From assembly GCA_949128115.1 (NCBI GenBank), contig OX421967.1, positions 60,834,855 to 60,898,854 on the forward strand: a stretch of DNA of 64,000 nt. Reading direction: 5' to 3'. The stretch is from Anaspis maculata. Lineage: Eukaryota > Arthropoda > Insecta > Coleoptera > Scraptiidae. Under the pieces are notes generated by a model. That model searched no databases. It saw nothing but the letters and a program-made list of their open reading frames with translations, and was not told where the DNA came from. The translations under genes and the position numbers were made by a program. This document shows, one piece after another, positions 10,701-23,065 of the stretch; position 1 is the first letter of the stretch, and each line of letters opens with the position of its first letter.

Positions 10701-13680
10701 CGTTCAAACAAGAAAATTTTGATTTTCATCTCTAAATTATTACTTCATGTATAAAAATTCACAAAATCTTGACTTCAACACGTAATCTTTGGTTTAAATT
10801 TCAAAATTTCAACTTCTTACAAAACTTCTACATCGAAATTAAAACTTCAAATACCAAATTTTTTACTTGAGACACAAAAACTTCGCCTTTAAACAAAAAA
10901 ACTTCAACTTTCATCTCGAAACTATGACTTCATACATAAGAAGTCACAAAATGTCGACTTCAACACGAGATCTTTGATTTATATTCTAAAATTTCGACTT
11001 CCAACGAAACTTCTACATTGAAATTTCGACTTCAAACACGAAATTTTGACTTTGGACACAAAAACTTCGCGTCTTTAAACAAGAAAACTACAACTTTTTA
11101 TCTAGAAATTTTGACTTCATACATGAGAAGTCACACGTAATTTCGACTTCAACACGAAATCCTTGAAAACTGTTTCAAAATTTCGACTTCTGACAGAACT
11201 TCTACATCGAAACTTGACTTCAAATACGAAATTTCGACTCTAGACCTAAAAACTTCGCCTTCAAACAAGAAAATTCCAACTTTCATCTCGAAATTTTGAC
11301 TTCATACATAACAAGTCTTAAAATGTCGACTTTAACACGGGATCTTTGATTTAGATTCCAAAATTTTGACTTTCAACGGAACTTTTACATCGAAATATCG
11401 ACTTCAAACACGAAATTTCGACTTTAGACACAAAAACTTCATCATTTGACTTTAACACGAAATCCTTGATAACTGTTTCAGAATTTCGACTTCTGACAGA
11501 ACTTCTACATCGAAACTTTACTTCAAATACGAAATTTCGACTCTAGACCTAAAAACTTTGCCTTCAAACAAGAAAATTCCAACTTTCATCTCGAAATTTT
11601 GACTTCATACATAAAAAGTCACAAAATGTCGACTTTAACACGAGATCTTTGATTTAGATTCAAAAAATTTTGACTTTCAACGGAACTTTTACATCGAAAT
11701 ATCGACTTCAAACACGAAATTTCGACTTTAGACACAAAAACTTCAACATTTGACTTCAACACGAAATCCTTGATAACTGTTCCAGAATTTTGACTTATAA
11801 CGGAACTTCTACATCGAAATTTTGACTTCAAATACGGAATTTTGACCTAAGACACAAAAACATCGCCTTCAAAATGGAAAATCCCAACTTTTATCTCGAC
11901 ATTTTGACTTCATACATGAAAAGCCACAAAATTTTGACTCCAACACGAAATACTTGATTTCTATCACAAAATTTTGACGTCTAACGTAACTCCAAAATTA
12001 TGATTCCATACATAAGAAGTCACAAAATGTCGACTTCAACACGCAATCCTTGGTTTTAATTTCAAAATTTCGACTTTTAACGAAACTCCCACATCGAAAT
12101 TTTGACTTCAAATACGAAATTTTGACTTTAGGTACAGAAACTTTGACTTCAAACAAGAAAACCTCAACTTTCATTCAAAAATGTTGACTTCATACACAAA
12201 AGGTCACACGAAATTCCGACTTCAACACAAAATTCTCGATTTCAATTTTGAAACCCGGACTTCTAACGAATCTTCTACATCGAAATTTTGACTTCAAACA
12301 GGAAATTTCGACTCAAGACTCACAAACTCCGCCTTTAAACAAGAAAACTTCAACTTTCATCTCGACATTTTGACTTTATACAAAAAACTGCGACCTTGAA
12401 CATGGAAAAGTTTCATCTTTTATCTCGACATTCCCACTTGATCCACGAAATTTCGACTTCATCACAAAACTCCGATTTTTTATCCACATATCCAATTTCA
12501 AACGCCAGAAGCTTGATTTTTTTTGGCTTTGAAGACAAAATTCAGACTAAAACGTGTAAAACCGCAATTTTGACTTCATCACGGAAATTTCGACTTTTAT
12601 TTCGGAATTTCGATTTGGTCACTGAAAACTCCAACCGAGACTCAAACATTCATCTAACAATTTTGACTTCTACGAAGACTTTTATCCCGAAATTTTGACT
12701 TTGAACAATACAATTTTTCACTTTGATCTCGAAATTTTGACAAACAAATAAGTGCGACTTCGAATGAGAGAAACTTCGTCTTTGAACAACAAAACTTTCA
12801 ATCTTTCATCTCGACGATCCGACTTCAACCACGAAATTTCGACTTTGAAACGAAAACTTCAGTTTTCGCTCCAAATATTCAATTTCAAACGCAAAATTTT
12901 TCGACTTTTGGACTTTCAACACGAAATTCAGTTCGACTTCAACCACAAAATTTCGACTCCAACACGAAATCTTAGATTTTTATCCTAAAATTTCGACTTC
13001 CAACAAAACTCTTATCTCGGAACTTTGACTTCACACACGAATAACTGCGACATCAAGCAAGACAAACTTCGACTTTTATCTCAAAACTTCGATTCCGTAC
13101 AAAAAAATGCGACAATTACAAGAAAAGCTCGTATCTTGTATCTCGACAATCCGACTTCACCACGAAATTCCGACTTTAAAACGAAAACTTCAATTTTCAT
13201 CCCAAATATTCAATTTCAAACGCAAAATGCTTCGACTTTTCGACTTTCAACACGAAATTCAGTTCGACTCCAACCATAAAATTTCGACTTCAACACGGAA
13301 TCTTTGATTCTTATTTCGGAAATTTTGAATTCTAACCAAACTCCCATCTCAAAACTTTGACTTCACACAAGAATAACTGCGACATCAAACAATACAAACT
13401 TCGAATTTCATCTCGGAACTTTGACTTCGAACAAAAAAATGCGACTATAACAAGAAAAACTTTTTTCTTTACAAGAAAAGTATGTATCTTTTATCTGAAC
13501 ATTCCGACTTCAACCACGAAATTTTGACTTCAACACGAAGACTTAATTTTCATTTCAAATACTCGATTTGAAACACAAAATACTCCGATTTGTCGACTTT
13601 TAACACAAAATTCAGTTCGACTTCAACCACAATATTTCGACTTTAACCCGGAATCTTTAATTTTCATTCAAAATTTTGAA
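7740..13680. repeat. GACTTC minisatellite, array 1
   Basis: Built from degenerate 18-24-base words of the form TTTTGACTTCAAACACGAAA. Words are organised into a higher-order unit of about 184 bases: the landmark ACTTCATACATAAGAAGTCA or variants recurs near 8344, 8527, 8896, 9090 and 9274. The last kilobase or so has a different word order with shorter words. All words point the same way. The few stop codons on some frames create spurious 60-100 codon open frames. Confidence 0.93.
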
Positions 13681-14292
13681 GAACCTGGGATCAAGTATTG
13701 AATGGAAACTCGTGAAAGTGATCTTTGGTACACATAGAAAGACATCAAGGGAACTGAATTCCATTAGAGAAACTCAGGGATGCTCCGAGGAATTAGGGAA
13801 AAGCCAAAAGTGACTCTTGAGGACCTCAGCAAGAGAATTGCGGGTAATTCAGTCGCAAAATAGACCCGTTTCATGCAAGTTAGAGATTTCCAATTTATTC
13901 ATCGTTATGGAAAACTGAATTTTGTAAGGGAACTTTGAGGAATACCATTGAAGTCTCGAAAAGCTTTCGATGTGGAAGGCAACAGTGAAAGTGGAACCAA
14001 GCATGAGAATTCCGGGAAAGTCAGTCTTGAAGAAGACCTTTGCTCTACAGTAGAATTTCAAGTGGAAATTACCATTTTGGATGATCTCTGGAGAACTCCG
14101 AGGAATTCTGAGGAATTTTACTTCTCAACAGGTGGTCAAGGAACTAACAAAGAAGTATTGTGAGCAAGTCGAAAAACCTCAAGGGGGAGTAATTAAATTT
14201 TCTAGTGAAGCTCTAAGAAACACCAAGGAATTTCGGAAAAACTTGGAGGAATTTTGGGGTAGCTCAGCAGTAGAAAGTCAGTTACATAAGCC

Positions 14293-14336
<44 letters not shown>

Positions 14337-14760
14337 GTGTGTGTGAAAATCAGAGGAAATGGACAGGAATTGGAGATCTGGAGAAACGCTGGAGAACACC
14401 TAGAAATTCTAACCAAACCCAGAGAAACTCCGGGAGATTCAATCGCAAAATCCAACTTCACAAGTAACCTCTTTTTATTACGGAAACTCTGAGGAGCTCC
14501 AAAGAATTTCCAAAAACTCTGGAAGAACTTGGCAAAGGAGTTCTGGGGAATTCAGCCACTAAAGGCGTTCCTACAAGATGAAGAAGCTCAATAGCAAAAG
14601 CTGCTTTTTTGTGAAGATCAGATGATATTGAGGAAAACTACTTGAATATTCATGGATAACTCCTAGGAACTCTTGCCAAATAGAACTCAGAAGAGCGCTG
14701 TTATGCAACTCTGGATAATTCAAAAAAGTGAATTCATTCTTCAGAAGTGACCTTTTTTGT
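13680..14760. repeat. Degenerate GAATTC/CTCCGAGG-rich repeat block
   Basis: Imperfect repeats of words such as GGAATTCTGAGGAATT and GAGAAACTCCGAGG. The part at 13828-13990 is homologous to 39680-39840, at the far end of another GACTTC array. It is a diverged relative of the arrays at 14760-21655, 50930-52755 and 56800-58900. Confidence 0.75.
14296..14345. repeat. (GT)n microsatellite
   Basis: About 24 GT dinucleotides with two TATG interruptions. A simple slippage repeat. Confidence 0.97.
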
Positions 14761-16259
14761 GAGTATAGTTCTTGAGAAGTTTGTAGTTGTTGTTTCTAAC
14801 TTGTTGTTGTCCAAGTTGAAGAACTGCTGCAAAATCTACCTTTTGGGTGAAAACCAGAGGAGTTGTTTGTAGATTGAAGAGCATCAAGCGGAATTCAATA
14901 TTTCAGGGAAACTCTGGGGAACTTCTCGGGGAACCCCAGCAGGGGAACTGCGGCAATATCTACCTTTTTGGTGCAAACCAGAGGAGTTGTTTATAATTTG
15001 AAGAACCTCAAGTAGAATTCAATATTTTGGGGAAACTCTGGGGAACATCTGGAAGAACCCAGCAGGGGTACTGCGACTGAATCTTCCTTTTTGGTGCAAA
15101 TTATAAAAGTTGCTTGTGGGTTGAAGAACCTCCAGTGAAACTCAATATTTTAGGGGAACTTTGGAGAACTTTTCTGGAAGAACCCAGCAGCGAGCCCAGC
15201 AGGAGAACTGTAGCAAAAACTACCTTCTTGGTGCGCACCAGAGGAGTTGTTAGTAAGTTGAAAAACCTCAAGTGGAACTCAATATTTCCGGGAAACTCAA
15301 GGGAACTTTTCTTGAAGAGCCCAGCAGGAGAACTGCGGCAAAATGTACCTTTTTGGTGCAAACCAGGGCGGTTGTTTTCAATTTGAAGAATTTCAAGTTG
15401 ATGTCAATATTTTGGGGAAACTCTGGACAACTTCTGGGAGATCCCAGCGGCAAAATTTACCTTTCGGTTGCAAACCAGAGGAGTTGTTTGCAAGTTGAAA
15501 AGCCTCAATTGGAATTCAATAGTTCAGGGAAACTCTGGGGAACTTCTGGAAGAGCCCAGCGGCAAAATCTACCTTTTTGGTGCAAACCAGGCAAGTTATT
15601 GTTTGTAGCCTCGTTTGTAGCTTGAAGAACCTCGAGTGAAATTCAATATTTTGGGAAAACCCTGGGCAACTTCTGGAAGATCATAGCGGCAAAATTTACC
15701 TTTTTGGTGCAAATCAGGGGAGTTATCAGTAGTTTGAAGAGCCTCAGGTAGAATTCAATATTCTAGAGAAACTCTGGGGAACTCCTGGTAAAACCCAGCA
15801 GAGAAACTGCGGCGAACACTACCTTTTTGGTGCGAACCAGAGGAGTTGATTGTAAGTTAACAAACTTCGAGTGAAATTCAATATTCCGCGGGAGAACTTC
15901 AAGAAACTTTTCTACAGAAACCCAGAAGGGGCACCGTAGTAGAATCTACCTTTTTGTTGGAAACCAGAAGAGTTGTTTGTACTCAATTTGAAGAACTTCA
16001 AATGAAATTCAATGTTTCAGAAGAACTCTGAGGAAATTTTCTAGAAGAACAAAGCAAGAAACTGTGGCAAAAGATACCTTTTTGGTGCGAACCAGAGGAG
16101 TTGTTGGTGAGTTGAAAAACCTCGAGTGGAATTCAACATTTTCGGGAAACTTGAGGGAACTTTTCTGGAAAAGCCCAGCAGGAGAACTGCGGCCAAACCT
16201 ACCTTTTTGGGGCAAACCAGGCAAGCTGTTTGTGAATTGAAGAACCTCAAGTGAAATTC

Positions 16260-16505
16260 AATATTTCAGGAGACGGCCCCGTAGCACAGGTGGTCGTGCA
16301 TCAGCCTGTGGTACGGTTGGTCCTAGGTTCGATTCCTAGTTATGTCTGGGTGTTTTGTGCTGTCCACATTTTGCGTTAATCGAGGTTTTTTCAAATGTAT
16401 TAAATTATAAATAAACGCAAATAACTCCTATGGCGTTGAAGAAGCCGATAAGGAGGAAAACAAACTTTAAAAAAAAAAGAAAAAACTTTTTAATATTTCA
16501 GGAGA
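16260..16505 (+). mobile_element. tRNA-derived SINE with 14-base target-site duplication
   Basis: The body is 16274-16491. It has an A-box-like TAGCACAGGTGG at 16282, a B box GGTTCGATTCC at 16326, an unrelated region of about 130 bases and an A-rich tail. Both ends are flanked by AATATTTCAGGAGA (16260-16273 and 16492-16505). The same array position without the insert reads continuously near 17310-17340 and 18137-18165. Body plus one duplication is 232 bases, equal to the extra displacement seen between the first two higher-order copies. Mobilisation by a partner LINE is established for this class; the partner is not visible here. Confidence 0.93.
16282..16336 (+). promoter_or_regulatory. Internal RNA polymerase III promoter (A and B boxes) of the SINE
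   Basis: TAGCACAGGTGG and GGTTCGATTCC are 44 bases apart, a spacing normal for tRNA-type promoters. The B box matches the GGTTCGANTCC consensus fully. Confidence 0.85.
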
Positions 16506-19500
16506 ACTTTGAGGAACTTTTCTGAGAGAACCCAACAGGGAAATCGTGGCGAAAGCTACCTTTTTGGTACGAACCAGAGGAGTTGTTTGAGGGTTAGAAA
16601 AACCTCAAGTGCAATTCAATATTTCCGGAAAACTTCAGGGAACTTTTTTGAGAGAACCCAGTAGGGGAACTGCTGCCAAACCTACCTTTTTGGTGCAAAC
16701 CAGGGAAGTTGTTTGTAATTTGAAGAACCTCAAGTGAAATTCAATATTTTGGGGGAACTTTTGGGACTTAAAGAAGAACCCAGCAGGAGAACTGCGGCTA
16801 AATCCAACTTTTTGGTGCAAATCATAGGGGTTGTTCGTAAGTTGAAGAACCTAAAGTGGAATTCAATATTTTAGGGGAACTTTTCTGGAAGATCCCAGCA
16901 GGGGAATTGTAGCAAAAGCTACCTTTTTGATACGAACCAAAAATTAAATATTTCCGGGAAACTTTAGGGGACTTTTCTGGAAGAACCCAGCAGGAGAACT
17001 GCGGCCAAACCTACCTTTTTGGTGCAAACCAGGGGAGTTGTTTGTGATTTGAAGAACCTCGAGTGAAATCCAATATTTTAAGGAAACTTTTGAGACTTCT
17101 GGAAGGACCCAGCAGGGGAACTGTGGCCAAACCTACCTCTTTGGTGCGAACCAGAGGAGTTGTTGGTGAGTTGAAAAACCTCGAGTGGAATTCAACATTT
17201 TCGGGAAACTTGAGGGAACTTTTCTGGAAAAGCCCAGCAGGAGAACTACGTCCAAACCTACCTTTTTGGGGCAAACCAGGCGAGCTGTTTGTAAATTGAA
17301 GAACCTCAAGTGAAATTCAATATTTCAGGAGAACTTTGAGGAACTTTTCTGAGAGAACCCAACAGGGAAATCGTGGCGAAAGCTACCTTTTTGGTACGAA
17401 CTAGAGGAGTTGTTTGAGGGTTAGAAAAACCTCAAGTGCAATTCAATATTTCCGGAAAACTTCAGGGAACTTTTTTGAGAGAACCCAGTAGGAGAACTGC
17501 TGTCAAACCTACCTTTTTGGTGCAAACCAGGGAAGTTGTTCGTGATTTGAAGAACCTCAAGTGAAATTCAATATTTTGGGGGAACTTTTGGGACTTAAAG
17601 AAGAACCCAGCAGGAGAACTGCGGCTAAATCCAATTTTTTGGTGCAAATCATAGGGGTTGTTCGTAAGTTGAAGAACCTAAAGTGGAATTCAATATTTTA
17701 GGGGAACTTTTCTGGAAGATCCCAGCAGGGGAATTGTAGCAAAAGCTACCTTTTTGATACGAACCAAAAATTAAATATTTCCGGGAAACTTTAGGGGACT
17801 TTTCTGGAAGAACCCAGCAGGAGAACTGCGGCCAAACCTACCTTTTTGGTGCAAACCAGGGGAGTTGTTTGTGATTTGAAGAACCTCAAGTGAAATTCAA
17901 TATTATAGGGGAACTTTTGAGACTTCTGGAAGGACCCAGCAGGGGAACTGTGGCCAAACCTACCTCTTTGGTGCGAACCAGAGGAGTTGTTGGTGAGTTG
18001 AAAAACCTCGAGTGGAATTCAACATTTTCGGGAAACTTGAGGGAACTTTTCTGGAAAAGCCCAGCAGGAGAACTACGTCCAAACCTACCTTTTTGGGGCA
18101 AACCAGGCGAGCTGTTTGTAAATTGAAGAACCTCAAGTGAAATTCAATATTTCAGGAGAACTTTGAGGAACTTTTCTGAGAGAACCCAACAGGGAAATCG
18201 TGGCGAAAGCTACCTTTTTGGTACGAACTAGAGGAGTTGTTTGAGGGTTAGAAAAACCTCAAGTGCAATTCAATATTTCCGGAAAACTTCAGGGAACTTT
18301 TTTGAGAGAACCCAGTAGGAGAACTGCTGTCAAACCTACCTTTTTGGTGCAAACCAGGGAAGTTGTTCGTGATTTGAAGAACCTCAAGTGAAATTCAATA
18401 TTTTGGGGGAACTTTTGGGACTTAAAGAAGAACCCAGCAGGAGAACTGCGGCTAAATCCAATTTTTTGGTGCAAATCATAGGGGTTGTTCGTAAGTTGAA
18501 GAACCTAAAGTGGAATTCAATATTTTAGGGGAACTTTTCTGGAAGATCCCAGCAGGGGAATTGTAGCAAAAGCTACCTTTTTGATACGAACCAAAAATTA
18601 AATATTTCCGGGAAACTTTAGGGGACTTTTCTGGAAGAACCCAGCAGGAGAACTGCGGCCAAACCTACCTTTTTGGTGCAAACCAGGGGAGTTGTTTGTG
18701 ATTTGAAGAACCTCAAGTGAAATTCAATATTATAGGGGAACTTTGGGGACTTCAAGAAGAACCCAGCAGGGGAACTGCGGCTAAGTTCACCTTTTTGGTG
18801 CAAATTATAGGGGTTGTTCGTAAGTTGAAGAGCCTAAAGTGAAATTCAATATTTTGAGGGAACTTTTCTGGTAGAACCCAGCAGGGGAATTGTAGCTAAA
18901 AGCTACCTCTTTGGTACAAACCAAAAATCAATATTTCCGGGAAACATTAGGGAACTTTTCTGGAAGAACCCAGCAGGAGAACTGCGGCCAAACCTACCTT
19001 TTTGGTGCAAACCAGGGGAGTTGTTCGTAATTTGAAGAACCTTAAATAAAATTCAATATTTTAGGGGAACTTTGGGGACTTCTGGGAGAAGTTAGCAAAG
19101 GAACTGCGGCTAAATTCATCTTTTTGGTGCAAATATAGGAGTTGTTCGTAAGTTGAAGAACCTTAAGTGAAATTCAATATTTTACGGGAACTTTTCTGGA
19201 AGAACCCAGGAGGGGAATTGTAGCAAAAGCTACCTTTTTGGTACGAACCAAAAATCAATATTTCCGGGAAACTTTAGGGAACTTTTCTGGAAGAACCCAG
19301 CAGGATAACTGCAGCCAAACTTACCTTTTTGGTGCAAACCAGGGGAGTTGTCTGTAATTTGAAGAACCTCAAGTGGAATTCAATATTTTAGGGGAACTTT
19401 GGGAACTTCAAGAAGAACCCAGCAGGGGAACTGCGGCTAAGTCCACCTTTTTGGTGCAAATTATAGGAGTTGTTCGTAAGTTGAAGAACCTGAAGTGAAA

Positions 19501-21655
19501 TTCAATATTTCAGGGGAACTTTTCTAGAGGAACCCAGCAGGGAAACTGTAGCAAAAGCTACTATTTTGGTGCACACCAGAGGAGTTGTTTGTAAGTTGAA
19601 AAACTTCAAGTGGAATTCAATTCTTCTGGGGAGCTGCAGGAAACTTTCTGGAAGAACCCAGCAAGAGAACTGCGGAGAAACCTCCTTTTTTGGTGCAAAC
19701 CAGGGAGTTGTTTGTAATTTGAAGAATTTCAAGTGAAATCCAATAGTTTAGAGGTGAACTTTGGGGAACTTTTCTAGAAGAACCCAGCAGGAGAACTGTG
19801 GCGAAAGCTACCTTGTTAGGGCGAACCAAAGGAGTTGTCTGTAAGTTGAAAAACCTCAAGTAAATTCAATATTTCCGGGAAACTTTGGGGAACTTTCCTG
19901 GAAGAACCCAAGCAGGAGAACTGCGGCCAAACCTACTTCTTTGGTGCAAACCAGTGAGTTGTTTGTAATTTGAAGAATCTCAAGTGAAATTCAATATTTT
20001 AGGGGAACTTTGGGGAACTTTTCTAGAAGAACCCAGCAGGAGAACTGTGGCGAAAGCTACCTTTTTGGTGCGAACCAGGGGAGTTGTCTGTAAGTTGGAA
20101 AACCTCAAGTAAATTCAATATTTCCAGTAAACTTCAAGGAACTTTTCTGAGAGAACCCAGCAGGAGAACTGCGGAGGAACCTACCTTCTTGGTGCAAACC
20201 ATGGAGTTGTTTGTAATTTGAAGAATCTCAAGTGAAATTCAATATTTCAGGGGAACTTTGGGGATTTTTTCTGGAAGAACCCAGCAAGAGAGCTGCGGCA
20301 AAAGCTACCTTTCTGGTACGAACCAAAGGAGTTGTCTGTAAGTTGAAAAACCTAAAGTGAATTCAATATTCCCGGGAAACTTTGGGGAACTTACCTGGAA
20401 GAACCCAGCAGGAGTACTGCGGCCAAACCCACCTTTTTTGTGCAAACCAGGAAGTTTTTTTGTAATTTGAAGAATCTTAACTGAAATTCAATTATTTAGG
20501 AAAACCCTGGGGAACTTCTGGAAGAACCCTACAGGGAAACTGCGGCAAAGTCTACCTTTTTGATGCAATCCAGAGAAGTTGTTTGTTAGTTGAAGAACCT
20601 CAAATGAAATTAAATATTTCAGGGGAACTTTAGGGAACTTTCTTGGGAAAACCTAGCAGGAGAACTGAAACCAAACCTACCTTTTTGGTGCAAACCAGGG
20701 AAGTTGTTTGTAATTTGAAGAATCTTAAGTGGAATTCAACATTTTACGGAAACTTTGGGGAACTTTTCCGGGAGGACCCAGCAGGGGAACTGTAGCAAAA
20801 GCTACCTTTTTGTTGCGGAACAGTGGAGTTGTTTGTAAGTTGAGAAACCTCAAGTGAAATTCAATTCTTTTGGGAAACTTTGGGGAACTTTTCTTAAAAA
20901 ACCCAACAGGAGAACTGCGGAAGGACCTACCTTTTCAGTGCAAACCAGGGGGTTATTTGGAATTCGAAGAATCTCAAGTGGGATTCAATTCTTTGGGGAG
21001 ACACTGGGGAACTTCTGAAAGAACCCAGCAGGGAATCTGCGGCAAAATCTACTTTTTTGGTGCAAATCCAAGGAGTTTTTTGTAAGTCGAAGTTATGAGC
21101 CTCAAGTGAAATTCAATGTTTTAGGGGAAATTTGGGGAACTTTTCTGGAAGAACTCAGCAGGAAAACTGCAGAGAAACCTACCAGGGAGTTGTTTCTAAT
21201 TTGAAGAATCCCAAGTGGAATTCAATATATCAGGGAAACTCTGGGGAACTTCTTGAAGAACCCAGTAGGGGAACTGCGGCAAAATCTACCGTTTTGGTGC
21301 AAACCAGGGGAGTTGTTTGTAAGTTAAAGAACCTCAATTGAGATTCAATTTTGGGAAACTTAAGGGAACTTTTCTGAAAGAGCCCAGCAGGAGAACTGCG
21401 GAGAGTCCTACTTTCTTGGTGCAAATCAGGGAGTTATTTTTAATTTGAAGTATCTCAAGTGGAATTCAATATTTTAGGAAAACTCTGGGGAAATTCTGGA
21501 AGAACCTAGCAGGGGAACTGCGGTCAAATCTACCTTTTTGGTGCAAATTATAGGAGCTTGAATAAGTTGAAGAACCTCAAGTGAAATTCAATTTTCCAGG
21601 GAAACTTTGGGGAACTTTTGGAAGAACCCAGCAGGGGAACTGCGGCAAGATCCAC

Positions 21656-22500
21656 TGAATTTTAGAATTTTGCTGTTATAGTACCACCGGATTTTATGAA
21701 GTTCAAAATCAAGACCGACCAAAATCATAGACTAGTTGAACTATTTTGGAAAGATGAAATTTGATAAGAATGGGCTTTCAAAGGGAGCACTGGGTGAACA
21801 AGATGCCGAGAGTGTCAACCCAAAGACCAAGTTTTCCAAATACTTTTTCTTCTCTACACGAGTCTCTACATCTTGCCCTAGTAACAAACAACTTGCTGAT
21901 TCATTTCGTCAAAAGTCAATTTTTTTGCTTGTTTGCTTTTTTATCGAGTGGGAAAACGTAGGTAGGCGATGGGCGGAAACAAAGATACGTCATACTTAAT
22001 TATCTTTAAATCTTGGCACTTGACATTTTAACTACAAAACCTTGTTAAATATTATTCAATAATAGGTGAGATTTTTTTTCGAGTACCTGATGCCTACCTT
22101 TTTCTGATTCATGACGTTGTAACTTGGAATACCTACGTATGGTGCAAGGATTCTCATTACAGAATCGTATAATCGTAACAGATGAGCGTAAATAGTATCT
22201 TTCCCGTATTTTTCAGACAATTGTTGCCTGAATCATTGTTTTCAATGGGCATGCTTTGGCAGCCGTGGAGTCATTTTCTTGTTCTGGCTCTCGGTAACCT
22301 GGTACGCTTCATCCACTTGCTTGCCCTATTCCTTACACGTCTGCCAGCTTTCGGCAAAGTATAACTTTTTTATATCGCTGATTGCAAACATTGTGGCACT
22401 GCGTGCAATGTCAATTTTTTTTCACAAATTTGAAACTCTAGGCACTTGCCGAAAGCAACACAACGTACTAAAATAGAACTATAAGATGAGAAATCAAAGT
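21656..22500. other. Unique spacer downstream of the transporter gene
   Basis: Non-repetitive sequence between the array and the transporter poly(A) signal. Short open frames at 21736-22000 and 22182-22476 lack splice or family support. I see nothing else to call. Confidence 0.55.
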
Positions 22501-22518
22501 CAAAAACAAAAACGATAA

Positions 22519-22524
22519 TTTATT
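22519..22524 (-). terminator. Poly(A) signal AATAAA for the sugar transporter gene
   Basis: AATAAA on the minus strand about 93 bases past the stop codon, followed by T/G-rich sequence (GTTTTTGTTTTTG). This fits a normal 3' end. Confidence 0.75.
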
Positions 22525-22616
22525 TTCTGCTAATTAAACGTGCAAACGAACCGTTATTGGTACAAACACAGCCATAAATATCACACACACACATACACAG
22601 CTCCCGCTTAAATTCA

Positions 22617-23065
22617 TCAAGCGCCGGCATTTTCCACCAACAAACTTTTCCTCTGCTCAATTTTCCCGCTCTCGGCCTTCGACCGCCTCTCTTTCTTATC
22701 GTTGTTGTTCCGGAACGGATAAATCATGTTCGTCTTGAAGTACTCCTCGATGTCCTTGAGCTTCATCCCGTGCGTTTCCGGAACGAAAAAGTAGACAAAC
22801 ACGGCCGCCAGCAGGATGTCGACCGCGAAGAAGTACTGCAAATTGGAAATTCCACCGAGGAGGTCGCGCAGGTACGGATAGGACTGCAGGGAGGCGAACA
22901 TGAGGAGGTTGGCGGCGCTCAGGATGACGCTCTGGGCTACGCCCCGGATCTTGATCGGGTACAGCTCGGCCGTCATCGTGAACGGTATCGGCACGACGCC
23001 GACCATGGACGTCACGACGAAGAGCAGCAGGGCGACCAGCGGCACCCAGGTCTCGGTCGTTTCAC
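22617..23065 (-). CDS. Sugar transporter, last exon (helices 10-12 and C-tail)
   Basis: 449 bases from a TTGCAG acceptor to a stop. It starts with two bases that complete a Gly codon. It encodes helix 10 with the loop AELYPIKIRGVAQS, helix 11, helix 12 and VPETHGMKLKDIEEYF. PETHG replaces the usual PETKG. A basic hydrophilic tail of about 40 residues (NNNDKKERRSKAE) follows. The usual Trp of helix 10 is Phe (VPIPFTMTAE). This exon is noticeably GC-richer than the surrounding repeats. Confidence 0.93.

Larger units (their letters stand above)
16074..18740. repeat. 827-base higher-order repeat, about three copies
   Basis: The block starting AATATTTCAGGAGAACTTTG occurs at about 16492, 17319 and 18146, exactly 827 bases apart. 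Matching inner landmarks also lie 827 apart (for example 16820, 17647 and 18474). The second and third copies look nearly identical; the third loses register near 18740. The first copy's left part (16074-16273) is displaced by a further 232 bases because of the SINE. Confidence 0.9.
14760..21655. repeat. Tandem array of ~93-125-base units
   Basis: Head-to-tail units with three blocks: GAAGAACCCAGCAGGAGAAC, TACCTTTTTGGTGCAAACCA and GAAGAACCTCAAGTGAAATT. Unit length varies from about 93 to 125 bases. One segment is amplified as an 827-base higher-order repeat, and a SINE sits in the first copy. Antisense open frames reading like CTKKVGLAAVLLLGS recur because the unit is translated repeatedly; they are not genes. 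Confidence 0.94.

Noticed and set aside
16282..16336. Functional tRNA gene
   Set aside because: A and B boxes are present, but no full cloverleaf with matched acceptor stem is formed and the sequence continues into a SINE body and A-rich tail.
15101..21424. Repeated antisense frames resembling LVCTKKVGLAAVLLLGSSRK
   Set aside because: Direct translations of the ~120-base repeat unit; no start context, splice sites or family match.
21736..22476. Possible exons downstream of the transporter
   Set aside because: Short frames without recognisable domains or matching splice phases; they lie beyond the poly(A) signal.
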